A stretch of DNA of 64,000 nucleotides from Erysipelotrichaceae bacterium (GCA_024684175.1 JAIKXJ010000087.1:1-64000); one strand, 5' to 3'; positions 34,004-44,113 are shown, counted from the first letter of the stretch. Made by a program: numbers and translations. Notes: generated from the letters alone by a model not told the origin.

Positions 34004-35080
34004 ATGGACGCAAAGATCATAAAACTGAAAGAGATCGAGAAACGCTACCTCGAGATCAATGAAGATCTGATGAAGGAAGAAGTCGTTTCCGATGTCAAGA
34101 AATACACCAAGCTGTCGAAGGAACAGGCCAAGATCAAAGCTTCCTACGATGCGTATCAGAATTACAAGAAGTATACGACGATCATTGAAGACGGCGAAGA
34201 GATGCTGAAAGATCCCGATCCCGAGATCAAGGAGATGGCGGAGACGGAGATCGCCGATGCCAAAGAAAAGCTCGAAGCACTGGACAAGCATATCGAAGAG
34301 CTTTTGCTTCCGCGGGATCCGGAAGACAGCTATGACTGCCTGGTCGAGATCCGCGGAGCTGCCGGTGGCGATGAAGGTAACATCTTTGCCGGAGACTTGT
34401 TCCGCATGTATTCCTACTATGCCGAATCTCTGGGCTATAAAGTGGAAGTCATGGAATCTTCCGAAGGGGAAGCGGGCGGCTATGCCCTGATCTCCTTCCA
34501 GGTCAAAGGTCTGGATGCCTACCGTCATTTCAAGTTCGAGTCCGGTGCGCACCGCGTGCAGCGCGTTCCGAAGACCGAGACGCAAGGCAGAGTCCACACT
34601 TCCACCGCGACGGTCATCGTCTTCCCGGATGTCGAAGACGAAGACATCGAGATCCCGGATTCCGATCTGGAGATCGAGACGCACCGTGCATCCGGTGCCG
34701 GCGGCCAGCACATCAACAAGACCGATTCGGCCGTCCGTATCGTCCACAAGCCGACCGGCATCACGGTCAACTGTCAGGACGGACGCAACCAGATCGCCAA
34801 CAAAGAGACAGCGCTGAGGATCATCCGTGCGCGCGTCTACGATTACTATAAGCAGAAGAAAGAGGAAGAGGAAGGCGCGATCCGTCGTTCCAAGATCGGT
34901 ACCGGCGACCGTTCCGAAAAGATCCGTACCTACAACTATCCGCAGAACCGCGTTTCCGACCACCGCATCGGTCTGACCATCAACCAGCTCGACCGTATCA
35001 TGGAAGGCAAACTCGATGACATCGTCAACGCCTTGCTGGCGAACGACGATAAAGAAAAACTGTTGAATGAACACGTATAA
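34004..35080 (+). CDS. prfA: Peptide chain release factor 1
   Basis: 358 residues. Reads UAA and UAG stop codons. GGQ motif in ASGAGGQHINKTDSAVR near residue 233 drives peptidyl-tRNA hydrolysis, and the anticodon-like region is in domain 2 (TSTATVIVFP is the domain junction). Overlaps prmC, the enzyme that methylates this GGQ glutamine, by 14 bases. Confidence 0.97.
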   Translation: MDAKIIKLKEIEKRYLEINEDLMKEEVVSDVKKYTKLSKEQAKIKASYDAYQNYKKYTTIIEDGEEMLKDPDPEIKEMAETEIADAKEKLEALDKHIEELLLPRDPEDSYDCLVEIRGAAGGDEGNIFAGDLFRMYSYYAESLGYKVEVMESSEGEAGGYALISFQVKGLDAYRHFKFESGAHRVQRVPKTETQGRVHTSTATVIVFPDVEDEDIEIPDSDLEIETHRASGAGGQHINKTDSAVRIVHKPTGITVNCQDGRNQIANKETALRIIRARVYDYYKQKKEEEEGAIRRSKIGTGDRSEKIRTYNYPQNRVSDHRIGLTINQLDRIMEGKLDDIVNALLANDDKEKLLNEHV

Positions 35081-35912
35081 TGAACTGATCCATCAGTATC
35101 GTAAACTATTCAAAGAGAAGGGGCTTCCGCCGGAAACGGTGAAGGCTTTTCTTTTTGAGCTGTGCAACGATCACAAGATCAACCTGTATCTGGATATCGA
35201 TAAGCCGATGGATGAAGAAGTCTATGAATTGTTTGTTTCCGGTATGGAACGCATCATGAACAACGAACCGATGAACTATGTCCTGGGATACTCGTATTTC
35301 TACGGCTACCGTTTCATCGTCAACGACGGCGTGCTCATCCCGCGCCCCGAGACGGAGGAGCTCGTCGGATTGATCCTGTCGTCCTACGACGAGTACTTCG
35401 GGAAAAAGAAGATCCGGATCTGCGATGTCGGGACCGGTTCCGGAGCGATCGCGATCGCCTTGAAAAAAGAAGAAGAAAAGCTCGATGTCTATGCCTCCGA
35501 CATCTCGGAAGAGGCATTGAAGGTCGCAAAACAAAATGCAGAAAACAATGAATGTGCGGTCACATTTTTACAGGGTTCGATGCTGAAACCGTTGATCGAA
35601 AAAGGGCTGAGATTCGAGATCCTGGTCTCCAATCCGCCGTACATCAAGACGGTGGAAAACATCGAGGCATCCGTCTATGACTACGAGCCGCATGTGGCGC
35701 TCTTCGGCGGGGAGGACGGATTGAAATTCTACCGGGAGATCCTGAGGGATGCCCATCGGATCCTGCTGCCGGGAGGCTTCATCTTCTTTGAGATGGGTTA
35801 TGATCTCAAGGAGTCTTTGACAGCCCTAGCGAAGCAATATTATCCCTCTTCGCAGATCGATGTTTATAAGGACATCAACGGCAAGGACCGGATGATGATG
35901 ATCCGGACCTGA
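35067..35912 (+). CDS. prmC: Release factor glutamine methyltransferase PrmC
   Basis: 281 residues. N5-methylates the GGQ glutamine of RF1/RF2. N-terminal helical domain (1-about 85) with LGYSYFYGYRF and PRPETEELV, then a SAM-binding Rossmann fold with CDVGTGSGAIAIAL and the catalytic NPPY in LVSNPPYIK. Located directly after its substrate gene. Ends the tdk operon. Confidence 0.96.
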   Translation: MNTYNELIHQYRKLFKEKGLPPETVKAFLFELCNDHKINLYLDIDKPMDEEVYELFVSGMERIMNNEPMNYVLGYSYFYGYRFIVNDGVLIPRPETEELVGLILSSYDEYFGKKKIRICDVGTGSGAIAIALKKEEEKLDVYASDISEEALKVAKQNAENNECAVTFLQGSMLKPLIEKGLRFEILVSNPPYIKTVENIEASVYDYEPHVALFGGEDGLKFYREILRDAHRILLPGGFIFFEMGYDLKESLTALAKQYYPSSQIDVYKDINGKDRMMMIRT

Positions 35913-35914
35913 CT

Positions 35915-36034
35915 TTCACAATCTTTTCACAGACCGGTGGTATAAAGATAGTGTAATAATTTTTTCATTAAACAATCTTCCAACAATAAGTAGTACAGAA
36001 ACGATCCTCGAAAGGGGATCGTTTCTGTTATTTC
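35915..36034 (+). ncRNA. Candidate short transcript with 11-bp-spaced TTCACA repeats at its promoter
   Basis: TTCACA at 35915-35920 and again at 35926-35931 (11-bp period, as in binding sites of PhoP/OmpR-type regulators), TATAAA at 35941-35946, then about 80 nt without an open reading frame ending in a strong terminator at 35995-36034. No prmC-independent gene is present. The terminator may simply serve prmC. Confidence 0.3.
35995..36034 (+). terminator. Terminator after prmC / candidate short RNA
   Basis: CAGAAACGATCC - TCGAAA - GGGATCGTTTCTG then TTATTTC, a 12-base-pair stem. Confidence 0.85.
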
Positions 36035-36042
36035 GGGCAAAA

Positions 36043-36067
36043 GAAAAGGTGTTTTTTCAAACACCTC
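36043..36067 (-). terminator. Terminator of the minus-strand GNAT-DedA pair
   Basis: On the minus strand AGGTGTTT-GAAA-AAACACCT is followed by TTTCTTTT, directly after the VTT protein stop codon. Confidence 0.82.
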
Positions 36068-36746
36068 AGGATCGGTCGTGATCTCTGTTTTTTATGCGCC
36101 GGTAGACTACGACCCCGATCGCCGAAAGCAACAAGGCAGCCCCGATATAGACCGCTGCCGTGATGTATTTCTGATCGCCGAGATGATCGCCTGCCAGAGT
36201 GGAAGTGATGATCGAAGGGAAACGGCCGAGCGTGATGATCGGGATCAGGATCTTCGCATCGATGGCCGTCAGACCGGCAAGATAACACAACAAGTCTTTC
36301 GGCGTGCCCGGGACGATGAAGATCAGGGCAAACAGCAGGATGCGGTTTTTATCGGATCTTAAGAAACGCAGCGAGTCGATCTTTTCTTTTTCAAAGAAGA
36401 TCTCGACGACCTTGCGTCCGTATCTCTTGACGATGAGTAGGACCAGGATCGAACCGAGAGACTCCGCCAGGATGCAATAGATCGTTCCCTGCAGAGAACC
36501 GAAGGCATAGCCGGCGATCATCTCCATCGGTTCGCCCGGGATCAGCGGGACCAGGATCTGTAAGACCGTGATGCCGCCGTAGGCCAATGGCGCATAGATG
36601 CCATAGGAATCGATCCAGGCGCGGAAAAGCTCGGGATCATGGATGAACTTTAACAATGATCTTCCGATATAGACCGAAAACAGAGTGAATAAGATCAATA
36701 TGGCAGCGACCGTGATCTTGACGGTCAACGAGCTTTCTTTATTCAT
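36066..36746 (-). CDS. TVP38/TMEM64 (VTT/DedA-like) membrane protein
   Basis: 226 residues, five to six helices (about 10-28, 50-67, 78-100, 135-158, 163-180, 195-215). The VTT-domain pattern is present: ITVLQILVPLIPGEPMEMIAGYAFG and ALIFIVPGTPKDLLCYLAGL, with re-entrant Pro/Gly loops. Family members are thought to move lipids or act with ion gradients; a specific role is not evident. Its start overlaps the GNAT gene stop by four bases, so they form a minus-strand pair. Confidence 0.82.
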   Translation of the reverse strand: MNKESSLTVKITVAAILILFTLFSVYIGRSLLKFIHDPELFRAWIDSYGIYAPLAYGGITVLQILVPLIPGEPMEMIAGYAFGSLQGTIYCILAESLGSILVLLIVKRYGRKVVEIFFEKEKIDSLRFLRSDKNRILLFALIFIVPGTPKDLLCYLAGLTAIDAKILIPIITLGRFPSIITSTLAGDHLGDQKYITAAVYIGAALLLSAIGVVVYRRIKNRDHDRS

Positions 36747-37231
36747 TTCATCGTATATTCCATGATGTAGTCATCCATGACGTAACCCTGACCGATGTCA
36801 TTGACGACCGCATCGATGACTTTGAAACCGAGATGTTGATAGATCTCGTAAGAAGGGGTATTGCCTTTGTTGACGGTCAGATAGATGCTGCTGAGGCCAT
36901 TGGCTTTGGCATAGTTTTTGATCTCTTCCCACATAAAGGAGCCGACACCCCGGTGTCTATGATCCTTGCGGACATAGAACTTGGATAAAAAGAGCCGGCT
37001 TTCTTCCTTCTTATATTCGCAAAACCCGATGATCTCATTATGATCGGTGACGGTCGCAAAGACCGCGCCTTCATCGATCAGTTTTTCGATGGCTTTCTCC
37101 GACAAGAAAAGATCTGCCATATAGCGGGCCTGATCTTTACCGATCAAAGGAGTGTAGTAATCGATGAAGACTTCAGAGGCAAAGGCAGAGGTCTGAGCTA
37201 TCCTTTGTGCGGTCACGGGCAGCAGTTCCAT
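36743..37231 (-). CDS. GNAT-family N-acetyltransferase
   Basis: 162 residues. Acetyl-CoA-binding motif A is visible in KFYVRKDHRHRGVGSFMWEEI (R-x-x-G-x-G), with strand ITL-type YLTVNKGNTPSYEIYQHLGFKVI. Substrate unknown. ATG 37231 lies six bases behind an extended -10 on the minus strand (leaderless configuration). Cotranscribed with the VTT membrane protein. Confidence 0.87.
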   Translation of the reverse strand: MELLPVTAQRIAQTSAFASEVFIDYYTPLIGKDQARYMADLFLSEKAIEKLIDEGAVFATVTDHNEIIGFCEYKKEESRLFLSKFYVRKDHRHRGVGSFMWEEIKNYAKANGLSSIYLTVNKGNTPSYEIYQHLGFKVIDAVVNDIGQGYVMDDYIMEYTMK

Positions 37232-37237
37232 GTCTAC

Positions 37238-37246
37238 ATTTTAGCA
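37238..37246 (-). promoter_or_regulatory. Extended -10 of the GNAT gene, leaderless configuration
   Basis: Minus-strand TGC-TAAAAT with TAAAAT at 37243-37238, then six bases (GTAGAC) and ATG. Confidence 0.6.
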
Positions 37247-37285
37247 TCCTTTAGTGCTAAACTATTGATTGAGGTGTAAATACAT

Positions 37286-38389
37286 ATGAGTTTAACTGCA
37301 GGTATCGTCGGACTGCCGAATGTCGGCAAGTCGACACTGTTCAATGCGATAACCAATTCCCGCGTCGAAGCGGCCAACTATCCTTTTGCGACCATCGAGC
37401 CCAATGTCGGTGTGGTCGAAGTCAAGGATGAACGTCTGATCAATCTTTCCAAATTGTTCGAACCGGAAAGGACGATCTTCACGACCTTTGAATTCACCGA
37501 TATCGCCGGCCTGGTCAAAGGCGCTTCCACGGGCGAAGGCCTGGGCAACAAGTTTTTGGCTAACATCCGGGAAGTGGATGCGATCTGCCATGTCGTCCGC
37601 TGCTTCGAAGACAACAACATCACCCATGTATATGACCGGATCGATCCGGTCGATGACATCGAGATCATCAACTATGAACTGCAGATGGCGGACATCGCTT
37701 CCTGTGAGAACCGCATCGCCAAGGTGGAAAAGAAGGCCCTCAATTCCAAGGAGAAGGAGGCCGTCTTCGAATACAATCTTCTGAAGAAAGTCCATGAGGC
37801 TTTAGGCAAGTCACAGAACATCCGTTCGCTTTCCTTCAACAAGGACGAAGCCGAATATCTCAAGCAGTTCAACTTCTTAACAGGCAAGCCGGTCATTTAT
37901 GTCTGTAATATCAAGGAAGAAGAGATCAACGATCCCGATTCCAACAAATACTACCGCGCAGTGAAAGACTATGCGGAAAAGGAAGGCTCGCAGGCCGTCG
38001 CCATTTCCGCCAAGATCGAAGAGGAACTTTCCGATCTCTCCAAGGAAGAAAAGGAAGAGTTCTTAAAGGAGCTTGAGATCGATCACAGCGGCCTGGACGA
38101 GCTGATCGTTAAAGCCTACAAGACTTTGGGCCTGGAGACGTTCTTCACCGTCGGTAAAGACGAATGCCGCGGCTGGACCTTCAAGTCCGGCTATACCGCA
38201 CCGCAGTGTGCCGGCATCATCCACACCGATTTTGAGAAGGGCTTCATCAAGGCGGAAGTCTACACCTATGAGGACATCATGGAATACAAGACGGAAGCCA
38301 AGCTCAAGGAAGCCGGCAAGATCCGTCTGGAAGGCAAGGACTATCATCCGAAAGACGGAGATATCATGTTCTTCCGTTTCAACAACTAG
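37286..38389 (+). CDS. ychF: Redox-sensitive/ribosome-binding P-loop NTPase YchF (OLA1 family)
   Basis: 367 residues. Obg-related NTPase that prefers ATP. P-loop GLPNVGKSTLFNA, switch ANYPFATIEPNVG, DxxG in TDIAGLVKGAS, specificity motif NIKEEE in place of NKxD, C-terminal TGS-like domain (GKDECRGWTFKSG, GEDY-type end GDIMFFRFN). GAGGTG precedes the ATG. Divergent from the GNAT gene. tilS follows two bases after the stop. Confidence 0.95.
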   Translation: MSLTAGIVGLPNVGKSTLFNAITNSRVEAANYPFATIEPNVGVVEVKDERLINLSKLFEPERTIFTTFEFTDIAGLVKGASTGEGLGNKFLANIREVDAICHVVRCFEDNNITHVYDRIDPVDDIEIINYELQMADIASCENRIAKVEKKALNSKEKEAVFEYNLLKKVHEALGKSQNIRSLSFNKDEAEYLKQFNFLTGKPVIYVCNIKEEEINDPDSNKYYRAVKDYAEKEGSQAVAISAKIEEELSDLSKEEKEEFLKELEIDHSGLDELIVKAYKTLGLETFFTVGKDECRGWTFKSGYTAPQCAGIIHTDFEKGFIKAEVYTYEDIMEYKTEAKLKEAGKIRLEGKDYHPKDGDIMFFRFNN

Positions 38390-38390
38390 A

Positions 38391-39596
38391 ATGATCAAAG
38401 TCTCTGTCGATTCTAAAAAACGTTATCTTATCGCAGTTTCAGGAGGGCCGGATTCGATGGCCCTTTTCGATATGGTCCGCAGCGCCGGTGCGTATGTCGA
38501 GGCCGCCCACGTCAATTACCATAAGCGGGGGACGGCCGACCGGGATGAAAAGATCGTCAAAGACTATTGTTTGAAGTATGAGATCCCGTTCCATCTACAC
38601 GATTTCGATGCCGAAGACCATTCGGGAAATTTCCAGGCCGCTGCCAGAAAAGAGAGGTATGATTTTTTCCGGGAAGTCTGCGAAAAACAAAAACTCGATC
38701 TGGTCCTGGTCGCACACCAGATGGACGACCTGATCGAGACGTATCTGATGCAGAAGCAGCGGAAGCTCGGCGTCTCTTATTACGGCCTGAAGAAGGAAAA
38801 TGACCTCTATGGCGTCAAAGTCCTTCGTCCTCTGCTCGGTTTCACCAAGCAAGAGCTGATCACCTATTGCGAAGACAACGGTGTTCCTTACGGGATCGAT
38901 GAGTCCAATCTGGAAGATGCTTATACAAGAAATAAGATCCGTCATCAAGTCGCCGATAAACTGACCTATGATCAAAAAAAGGAACTGGTCACAAGGATCG
39001 AAGAGGAAAACAGGATCAAAGGATCGCATTATGAGAAGACAGCTTCGCTGATCGGAAAAGAGACGTTTAGCGTTCCGGCATTTCAAAGGATCCCTTATCT
39101 CTATGACTATCTTTGTTTTCATTTTCCTTCCTTGTCCAAAGCCCATTACAAGGAGATGCGCCGGCAGCTGATCGAGGCGGACAAAGCGGTCTTTGAAGGA
39201 GAGGATCTCATCTTGTGCAAGGAGTACGGGAAGATCGCGGTCTTTCCCAAGCCGGCGGCATATTCCTATGTCTTTGATTCCTTACAAGACATGTACGGTT
39301 TTTCCTGTGAACGGTTTTCGATCGGAAAAGCGGGGAATAAGATCGAGGGCGTCTGTCTCAAGAAGGAGGACTTTCCTTTGTGCATCCGCAATGCACGGAA
39401 AGATGACATCATTAAGATGCGTTTCGGCAAAAAGAAACTTAACCGTTTCTTCATCGACCGCAAGATCTCCTATAAGGAAGAACTTGGCTGGCCGCTCATG
39501 GTAAACAAGGACGGCACAGTCATCTTTGTCGCGGGGCTGGGTTGCGATGTCAATCATTATTGTGAAGATCCCGATGTCTTTATGATAAAATGTTGA
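38391..39596 (+). CDS. tilS: tRNA(Ile)-lysidine synthase TilS
   Basis: 401 residues from ATG 38391 (a much longer frame back into ychF is a shadow). Changes C34 of tRNA-Ile(CAU) to lysidine so it reads AUA. PP-loop SGGPDSMALFD, HVNYHKRGTADRDE, AHQMDDLIETYLM, and DESNLEDAYTRNKIRH. C-terminal TilS domains follow. The order tilS-hpt-ftsH is a hallmark of Bacillota. Confidence 0.95.
   Translation: MIKVSVDSKKRYLIAVSGGPDSMALFDMVRSAGAYVEAAHVNYHKRGTADRDEKIVKDYCLKYEIPFHLHDFDAEDHSGNFQAAARKERYDFFREVCEKQKLDLVLVAHQMDDLIETYLMQKQRKLGVSYYGLKKENDLYGVKVLRPLLGFTKQELITYCEDNGVPYGIDESNLEDAYTRNKIRHQVADKLTYDQKKELVTRIEEENRIKGSHYEKTASLIGKETFSVPAFQRIPYLYDYLCFHFPSLSKAHYKEMRRQLIEADKAVFEGEDLILCKEYGKIAVFPKPAAYSYVFDSLQDMYGFSCERFSIGKAGNKIEGVCLKKEDFPLCIRNARKDDIIKMRFGKKKLNRFFIDRKISYKEELGWPLMVNKDGTVIFVAGLGCDVNHYCEDPDVFMIKC
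39583..39591 (+). promoter_or_regulatory. Extended -10 before hpt, inside the tilS end
   Basis: TGA-TAAAAT (39583-39591); a leader of about 20 bases with GGAGGA follows. Confidence 0.45.
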
Positions 39597-39617
39597 AATA
39601 TACGGAGGACTTTAACG

Positions 39618-40154
39618 ATGTTTGCAGATAATGTTGAAAAAGTACTGATCAGTGAAAAAGAGATCGTCGACCGCTGTAAAGAATTAGGCGCCCAGATCTC
39701 AAAAGATTATGAAGGAAAACAGCCGATGATCGTCGGCTTACTGAAAGGTTCCGTACCGTTCATGGCGGAGCTGATCAAATATATCACGGTAGACTGCGAG
39801 ATCGATTTCATGGCCGTTTCTTCTTATTCGGGAACGGAATCCATGGGCGATGTCAAGATCGTCAAGGATCTGGACCGTTCGATCAAGGGAATGGATGTCC
39901 TGGTCGTCGAAGATATCGTCGATACGGGCAAGACGCTGGAAAAGGTCAAGAACATGTTGTATACCAAAGGTGCCAACGATGTCAAGATCGTTTCCCTGCT
40001 GGACAAGCCGGACCGCCGTACCGTAGAGATCGAGGCGGAGTATGTCGGCTTCACCATTCCGAACGAATTCGTTATCGGTTTCGGTCTCGACTACAACCAG
40101 AAATACCGTAATCTGCCTTATGTTGGTGTATTGAAAGAGGAGTGTTACAAATAG
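39618..40154 (+). CDS. hpt: Hypoxanthine phosphoribosyltransferase
   Basis: 178 residues. Salvages hypoxanthine/guanine with PRPP. PRPP loop VLVVEDIVDTGKTL, GLLKGSVPFMAEL at the pyrophosphate site, and purine contact LDKPDRRTV / GFTIPNEFVIGFGLDYNQKYRNLPYVG. CGGAGG upstream. Between tilS and ftsH as in Bacillus. Confidence 0.96.
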   Translation: MFADNVEKVLISEKEIVDRCKELGAQISKDYEGKQPMIVGLLKGSVPFMAELIKYITVDCEIDFMAVSSYSGTESMGDVKIVKDLDRSIKGMDVLVVEDIVDTGKTLEKVKNMLYTKGANDVKIVSLLDKPDRRTVEIEAEYVGFTIPNEFVIGFGLDYNQKYRNLPYVGVLKEECYK

Positions 40155-40158
40155 ATAG

Positions 40159-42153
40159 ATGAATAACAATAACAATAAACGGCCGCTGGTAAATTTCATA
40201 CCTTACCTGTTCGTGTCGCTGTTCTTACTGATGATGGCGTTCTCGAGTCCGGGAAGGACATCGACGACCAATCTGAATTACCGCGAGTTCAATGAACTCA
40301 TCGCATCGCAGAAGATCTCGATGGCGAAAGTCTCCGTCGACTACAATACGATGACGGTCTCCGGTATCTACAAGGATTCCAATGACATCTCCCATGCGTT
40401 CAATGCGATCATCCCGAATACCGAAAAGGCAGCCGATGAACTGATCGAAGAACTCAAGAATGTCGAAAACGTCACGTTCGTCGATGCCAACGCATCAAAT
40501 TATCTTCTCGAACTGGCGTCTTCGATCATCCCCTTGATCCTGTTCGTCGTGGCAGGCGTCTTCATCATGAACCGCATGGGTGCCATGAATTCCAACAAGC
40601 AGGCCTTTGACTTCTCCAAGTCCAGGGCCAGACTGGAAGATGACATCAAAGTGCGTTTCGATGATGTTGCCGGCTGTGACGAAGAAAAAGAAGAGATGCA
40701 GGAGATCATCGAATATCTCAAGAATCCGAAGAAGTTCGCCCGCATGGGTGCCCGCATTCCAAAGGGCATCATCATGGTGGGCCCTCCGGGAACAGGTAAG
40801 ACGTTATTGGCAAAAGCCGTCGCCGGCGAAGCCAATGTCCCGTTCTATTCGATCTCCGGTTCCGACTTCGTTGAAATGTTCGTCGGTGTCGGTGCCAGCC
40901 GTGTCAGAGACATGTTCGCCAAAGCGAAGAAGACGGCACCTTGCATGATCTTCATCGATGAGATCGATGCCGTCGGCAGACAGCGCGGAGCAGGACTCGG
41001 CGGCGGACACGATGAAAGAGAACAGACCTTGAACCAGCTGCTGGTCGAACTTGACGGTATGGCCGACAACAACGGCGTCATCGTCATCGCTGCGACTAAC
41101 CGTCCGGACGTCCTGGATTCCGCATTGCTGAGACCCGGCCGTTTCGACCGTCAGATCACCGTCTCTTTGCCGGATATGAAGGGCAGAGAAGCCATCCTGA
41201 AGGTCCATGCGCGCAACAAGAAGATCGCCGAAGGCGTTGAGCTTTCCAATCTGGCAAAACGCACACCGGGCTTCTCGGGCGCCGACTTGGAAAACGTACT
41301 TAACGAAGCTGCCATCCTGGCAGTCCGTGAAAATAAAGAGACCATCGATACCAAACAGATCGATGAAGCGATCGACCGTGTCATGATGGGCCCGGCCAAG
41401 AAGTCGAGGACCTATGACGACTATACCAAGAAGCTGGTCGCTTATCATGAAGCCGGCCATGCGATCGTCGGTCTGAGCTTACCGGACGGTGCGATCGTCC
41501 AGAAGGTCACGATCATTCCGCGTGGCAGTGCCGGCGGTTACAACCTGATCACGCCGCGTAAGGAAAAGATGCTGAATTCCCGAAAGGAATTATTGGATAC
41601 GATCACCAGCTATATGGGCGGCAGGGCGGCCGAAGAGATCTTCTTCGACGACATCACGACCGGTGCGTCTTCCGATATCCAGCAGGCGACCCGCATTGCT
41701 AAGGATATGGTCACGACTTACGGTATGTCCGACCTCGGACCGATCCAGTACAACTCCGGCAACGATTCCGTCTTCTTGGGCAGAGACTACAATTCGCCGT
41801 CCAATGCCTCTTCGCAAGTGGCCTATGAGATCGATACGGAAGTCCGCAAGATCATCGAATTCTGCCACACCGAAGCAAAACGCATCATCAACGAGAACCG
41901 CGACGATCTGATCAAGATCGCCGAGACGCTGATGGAGAAAGAAACGCTGACGGCGGAAGAGATCGAAGTGCTTCTCAAAAAGGAAGAGCCGAAGATCGAA
42001 GAGCCGATCACCTTGACGGAAGCTCCGGCAAGGAAAGTGATCGTCCGCAAGACGGCGGTGAAGAGAAACGAAGAAGTTCCTTCTAATGAGGAAGAAAAGC
42101 CGAAGACGAGAAGGACAACGACGCGCAGAGTTTCCAAGAAACCAGAAGAATGA
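40159..42153 (+). CDS. ftsH: ATP-dependent membrane metalloprotease FtsH
   Basis: 664 residues. Two membrane helices (about 13-32 and 115-135), AAA+ module with Walker A GPPGTGKT near 209, Walker [14 protein letters not shown] with [18 protein letters not shown], then zinc protease HEAGH near 430 and a third ligand in the [13 protein letters not shown] region. The C-terminal about 45 residues are Lys/Glu/Arg/Thr-rich. Degrades unassembled membrane proteins and regulators. The nearest Shine-Dalgarno (GAGGAG) is about 17 bases before the ATG, farther than usual. Confidence 0.96.
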   Translation: MNNNNNKRPLVNFIPYLFVSLFLLMMAFSSPGRTSTTNLNYREFNELIASQKISMAKVSVDYNTMTVSGIYKDSNDISHAFNAIIPNTEKAADELIEELKNVENVTFVDANASNYLLELASSIIPLILFVVAGVFIMNRMGAMNSNKQAFDFSKSRARLEDDIKVRFDDVAGCDEEKEEMQEIIEYLKNPKKFARMGARIPKGIIMVGPPGTGKTLLAKAVAGEANVPFYSISGSDFVEMFVGVGASRVRDMFAKAKKTAPCMIFIDEIDAVGRQRGAGLGGGHDEREQTLNQLLVELDGMADNNGVIVIAATNRPDVLDSALLRPGRFDRQITVSLPDMKGREAILKVHARNKKIAEGVELSNLAKRTPGFSGADLENVLNEAAILAVRENKETIDTKQIDEAIDRVMMGPAKKSRTYDDYTKKLVAYHEAGHAIVGLSLPDGAIVQKVTIIPRGSAGGYNLITPRKEKMLNSRKELLDTITSYMGGRAAEEIFFDDITTGASSDIQQATRIAKDMVTTYGMSDLGPIQYNSGNDSVFLGRDYNSPSNASSQVAYEIDTEVRKIIEFCHTEAKRIINENRDDLIKIAETLMEKETLTAEEIEVLLKKEEPKIEEPITLTEAPARKVIVRKTAVKRNEEVPSNEEEKPKTRRTTTRRVSKKPEE

Positions 42154-42171
42154 TCTGTCTTCTGGTTTTTC
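42142..42171 (+). terminator. Terminator of the ychF-tilS-hpt-ftsH run
   Basis: CCAGAAG - AATGATCTGT - CTTCTGG then TTTTTCTT; the left arm is within the last ftsH codons. Confidence 0.78.
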
Positions 42172-42199
42172 TTAGGAAACTATGTAATGAAAACAGACT

Positions 42200-42228
42200 T
42201 TGACAAGAAAGTCAGATAAAGGGAAAAT
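42200..42228 (+). promoter_or_regulatory. Promoter of hslO, leaderless configuration
   Basis: Consensus -35 TTGACA (42200-42205), 17-bp spacer, GAAAAT (42223-42228), then six bases to ATG 42235. Confidence 0.6.
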
Positions 42229-42234
42229 TAGCTT

Positions 42235-43110
42235 ATGAATAACAATGTTTTGATCGCGACCGCGCTGAACGAACATGCGCGTATCTATCTGTTCGATTCC
42301 AAAGAGATGGTGGAGACAGCCAGGACGACCCACAGGCTTTGGCCGACTTCCTGTGCCGCTTTAGGCCGGACCTTGGCCGTGACGGCTCTGATGGGTCTCA
42401 TGCAGAAGGACGACAATGAGACGGTCACCGTCACCATCAACGGCGGCGGTCCGATCGGTACGATCTTATGTGTCGCCGATTCCTCAGGAGAAGTCAAAGG
42501 TTTCTGCGGCGATCCGCAGATCTATATGACCTACGAAGGAACCCATAAACTGGCTGTCGGCAAAGCCGTCGGTACAAACGGATATCTGAAGGTCACGAAG
42601 AACCTGAAACTGAAACAGAACTATACTTCGCAAGTCGACTTGCAGTCCGGCGAGATCGGTGATGATTTCGCTTATTATTTCATGATCTCCGAGCAGGTGC
42701 CGACCATCGTTTCGGTCGGTGTGCTGGTCGATACGGACGACACGGTCCGCTCTTCCGGCGCGATGATCATCGAACTGCTGCCCGGCCACACGGAAAACGA
42801 CATCCGTTATCTCGAAGGTCTGCATCTGAAACCGATCTCCTCGGTCTTTGAGAAAGACAATGACCTTCACCGTTATCTCCATGAGCTCTTCCCGGATGCA
42901 CAGATCCTGGAAGAACGCTATGTGCGATATCACTGCGACTGTTCCAGAGAGCGTTTCATGGCGTCCTTGCTGACGCTTCCCAAGGCGGATCTAGAAGAGA
43001 TCGCCGAAGGTGACCACATCGATATCAAGTGTGAGTTCTGCGACAAGAGCTACCGTTTCGACAGGAACGACATCAACAAGATCATGTCCTATGTTTCGTA
43101 TAAGAAATAA
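42235..43110 (+). CDS. hslO: Redox-regulated chaperone Hsp33
   Basis: 291 residues. The N-terminal chaperone domain (LIATALNEHARIYLFD, INGGGPIGTILCVAD) is followed by the C-terminal redox switch with the zinc-binding cysteines HCDCSRERF and CEFCDKSYRF (CxC and CxxC). Oxidation of these cysteines activates holdase activity. No Shine-Dalgarno; start six bases behind the -10. The dus gene starts inside its 3' end, as in other Bacillota where hslO and a dus gene are neighbours. Confidence 0.95.
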   Translation: MNNNVLIATALNEHARIYLFDSKEMVETARTTHRLWPTSCAALGRTLAVTALMGLMQKDDNETVTVTINGGGPIGTILCVADSSGEVKGFCGDPQIYMTYEGTHKLAVGKAVGTNGYLKVTKNLKLKQNYTSQVDLQSGEIGDDFAYYFMISEQVPTIVSVGVLVDTDDTVRSSGAMIIELLPGHTENDIRYLEGLHLKPISSVFEKDNDLHRYLHELFPDAQILEERYVRYHCDCSRERFMASLLTLPKADLEEIAEGDHIDIKCEFCDKSYRFDRNDINKIMSYVSYKK

Positions 43111-44113
43111 ACAGATCGATTCGAAGATCATCGTCGCACCGATGGCCGGTATCACCAACGATGCTTTCCGGCAGCTATGCTTTGAATTCGGTGCCGGACT
43201 CGTCTATACGGAGATGGTCTCGGACAAAGCGATCTTCTACAACAATCAGAAGACTCTGGATATGCTCAAAGTATCGGATGAATTCCACCCGGTCTCTTTG
43301 CAGCTGTTTGGAAGCGATGCGGCATCGATGGTCTATGCGGCAAAAGTCCTGGATCAAAGGACGAACTGCGACTTCATTGACATCAATATGGGCTGTCCGG
43401 TCAACAAGGTCGTCAAGACCGGAGCCGGTTCGGCGATGATGAAAGACGAAGACCGTACGGTGGAGATCGTGAAAAAGATCGTCGAAGCCGTCAAAAAACC
43501 GGTCACCGTCAAGATGCGGCTGGGCTGGGACAGGGAACATTTGAATTATCTGTCTCTGGCAAAGAAGCTCGAAGGGGCCGGCGTCAGTGCCGTTGCTTTA
43601 CATGCCCGTACCCGCAGTCAGATGTATGAAGGCCATGCCGACTGGAGCCATATCCGGATCTTAAAAGAAAACCTTTCGATCCCGGTCTTCGGCAACGGTG
43701 ACGTCAAAACACTGAACGATTTCATTAAAATGTCTGAGGAGACGAACTGTGACGGCGTGATGATCGGCCGGGGACTGGTCGGCAATCCGTTTCTGATCAA
43801 GGAGATCGACAGCTATCTGAAAGGGGAGGACCATCCGTTAAGCAGCCGCAAGGAGCGTTTTGCGTATTGTCTGAAGCATGCGGAAAAGCTGATCGCCTTG
43901 AAAGGGGAAAAGATGGCGATGTCCGAGATGCGCGGTCTGGCACCGCATTACATCTCCGGATTCTATGATTCGACGACGTATAAGGAAAAGATGAATCATA
44001 TCAAGACATATGAGGATCTTAAGATGATCATTCATGACTATGATCTGTTTCTGGATGAACGTGAAAAAAACAGCCCGCAGACTGTTAGTGGATCTGCCAG
44101 TCGATCGGTGTGA
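43091..44113 (+). CDS. dusB: tRNA-dihydrouridine synthase (DusB type)
   Basis: 340 residues from ATG 43091 ([27 protein letters not shown]), 20 bases inside hslO. FMN enzyme reducing uridines in tRNA. Motifs: [35 protein letters not shown] (catalytic Cys), [23 protein letters not shown] and FGNGDVKT / [14 protein letters not shown]. The last eight residues (SGSASRSV) are atypical and lie where the gene overlaps convergent ung by 29 bases. Confidence 0.92.
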   Translation: MFRIRNKQIDSKIIVAPMAGITNDAFRQLCFEFGAGLVYTEMVSDKAIFYNNQKTLDMLKVSDEFHPVSLQLFGSDAASMVYAAKVLDQRTNCDFIDINMGCPVNKVVKTGAGSAMMKDEDRTVEIVKKIVEAVKKPVTVKMRLGWDREHLNYLSLAKKLEGAGVSAVALHARTRSQMYEGHADWSHIRILKENLSIPVFGNGDVKTLNDFIKMSEETNCDGVMIGRGLVGNPFLIKEIDSYLKGEDHPLSSRKERFAYCLKHAEKLIALKGEKMAMSEMRGLAPHYISGFYDSTTYKEKMNHIKTYEDLKMIIHDYDLFLDEREKNSPQTVSGSASRSV

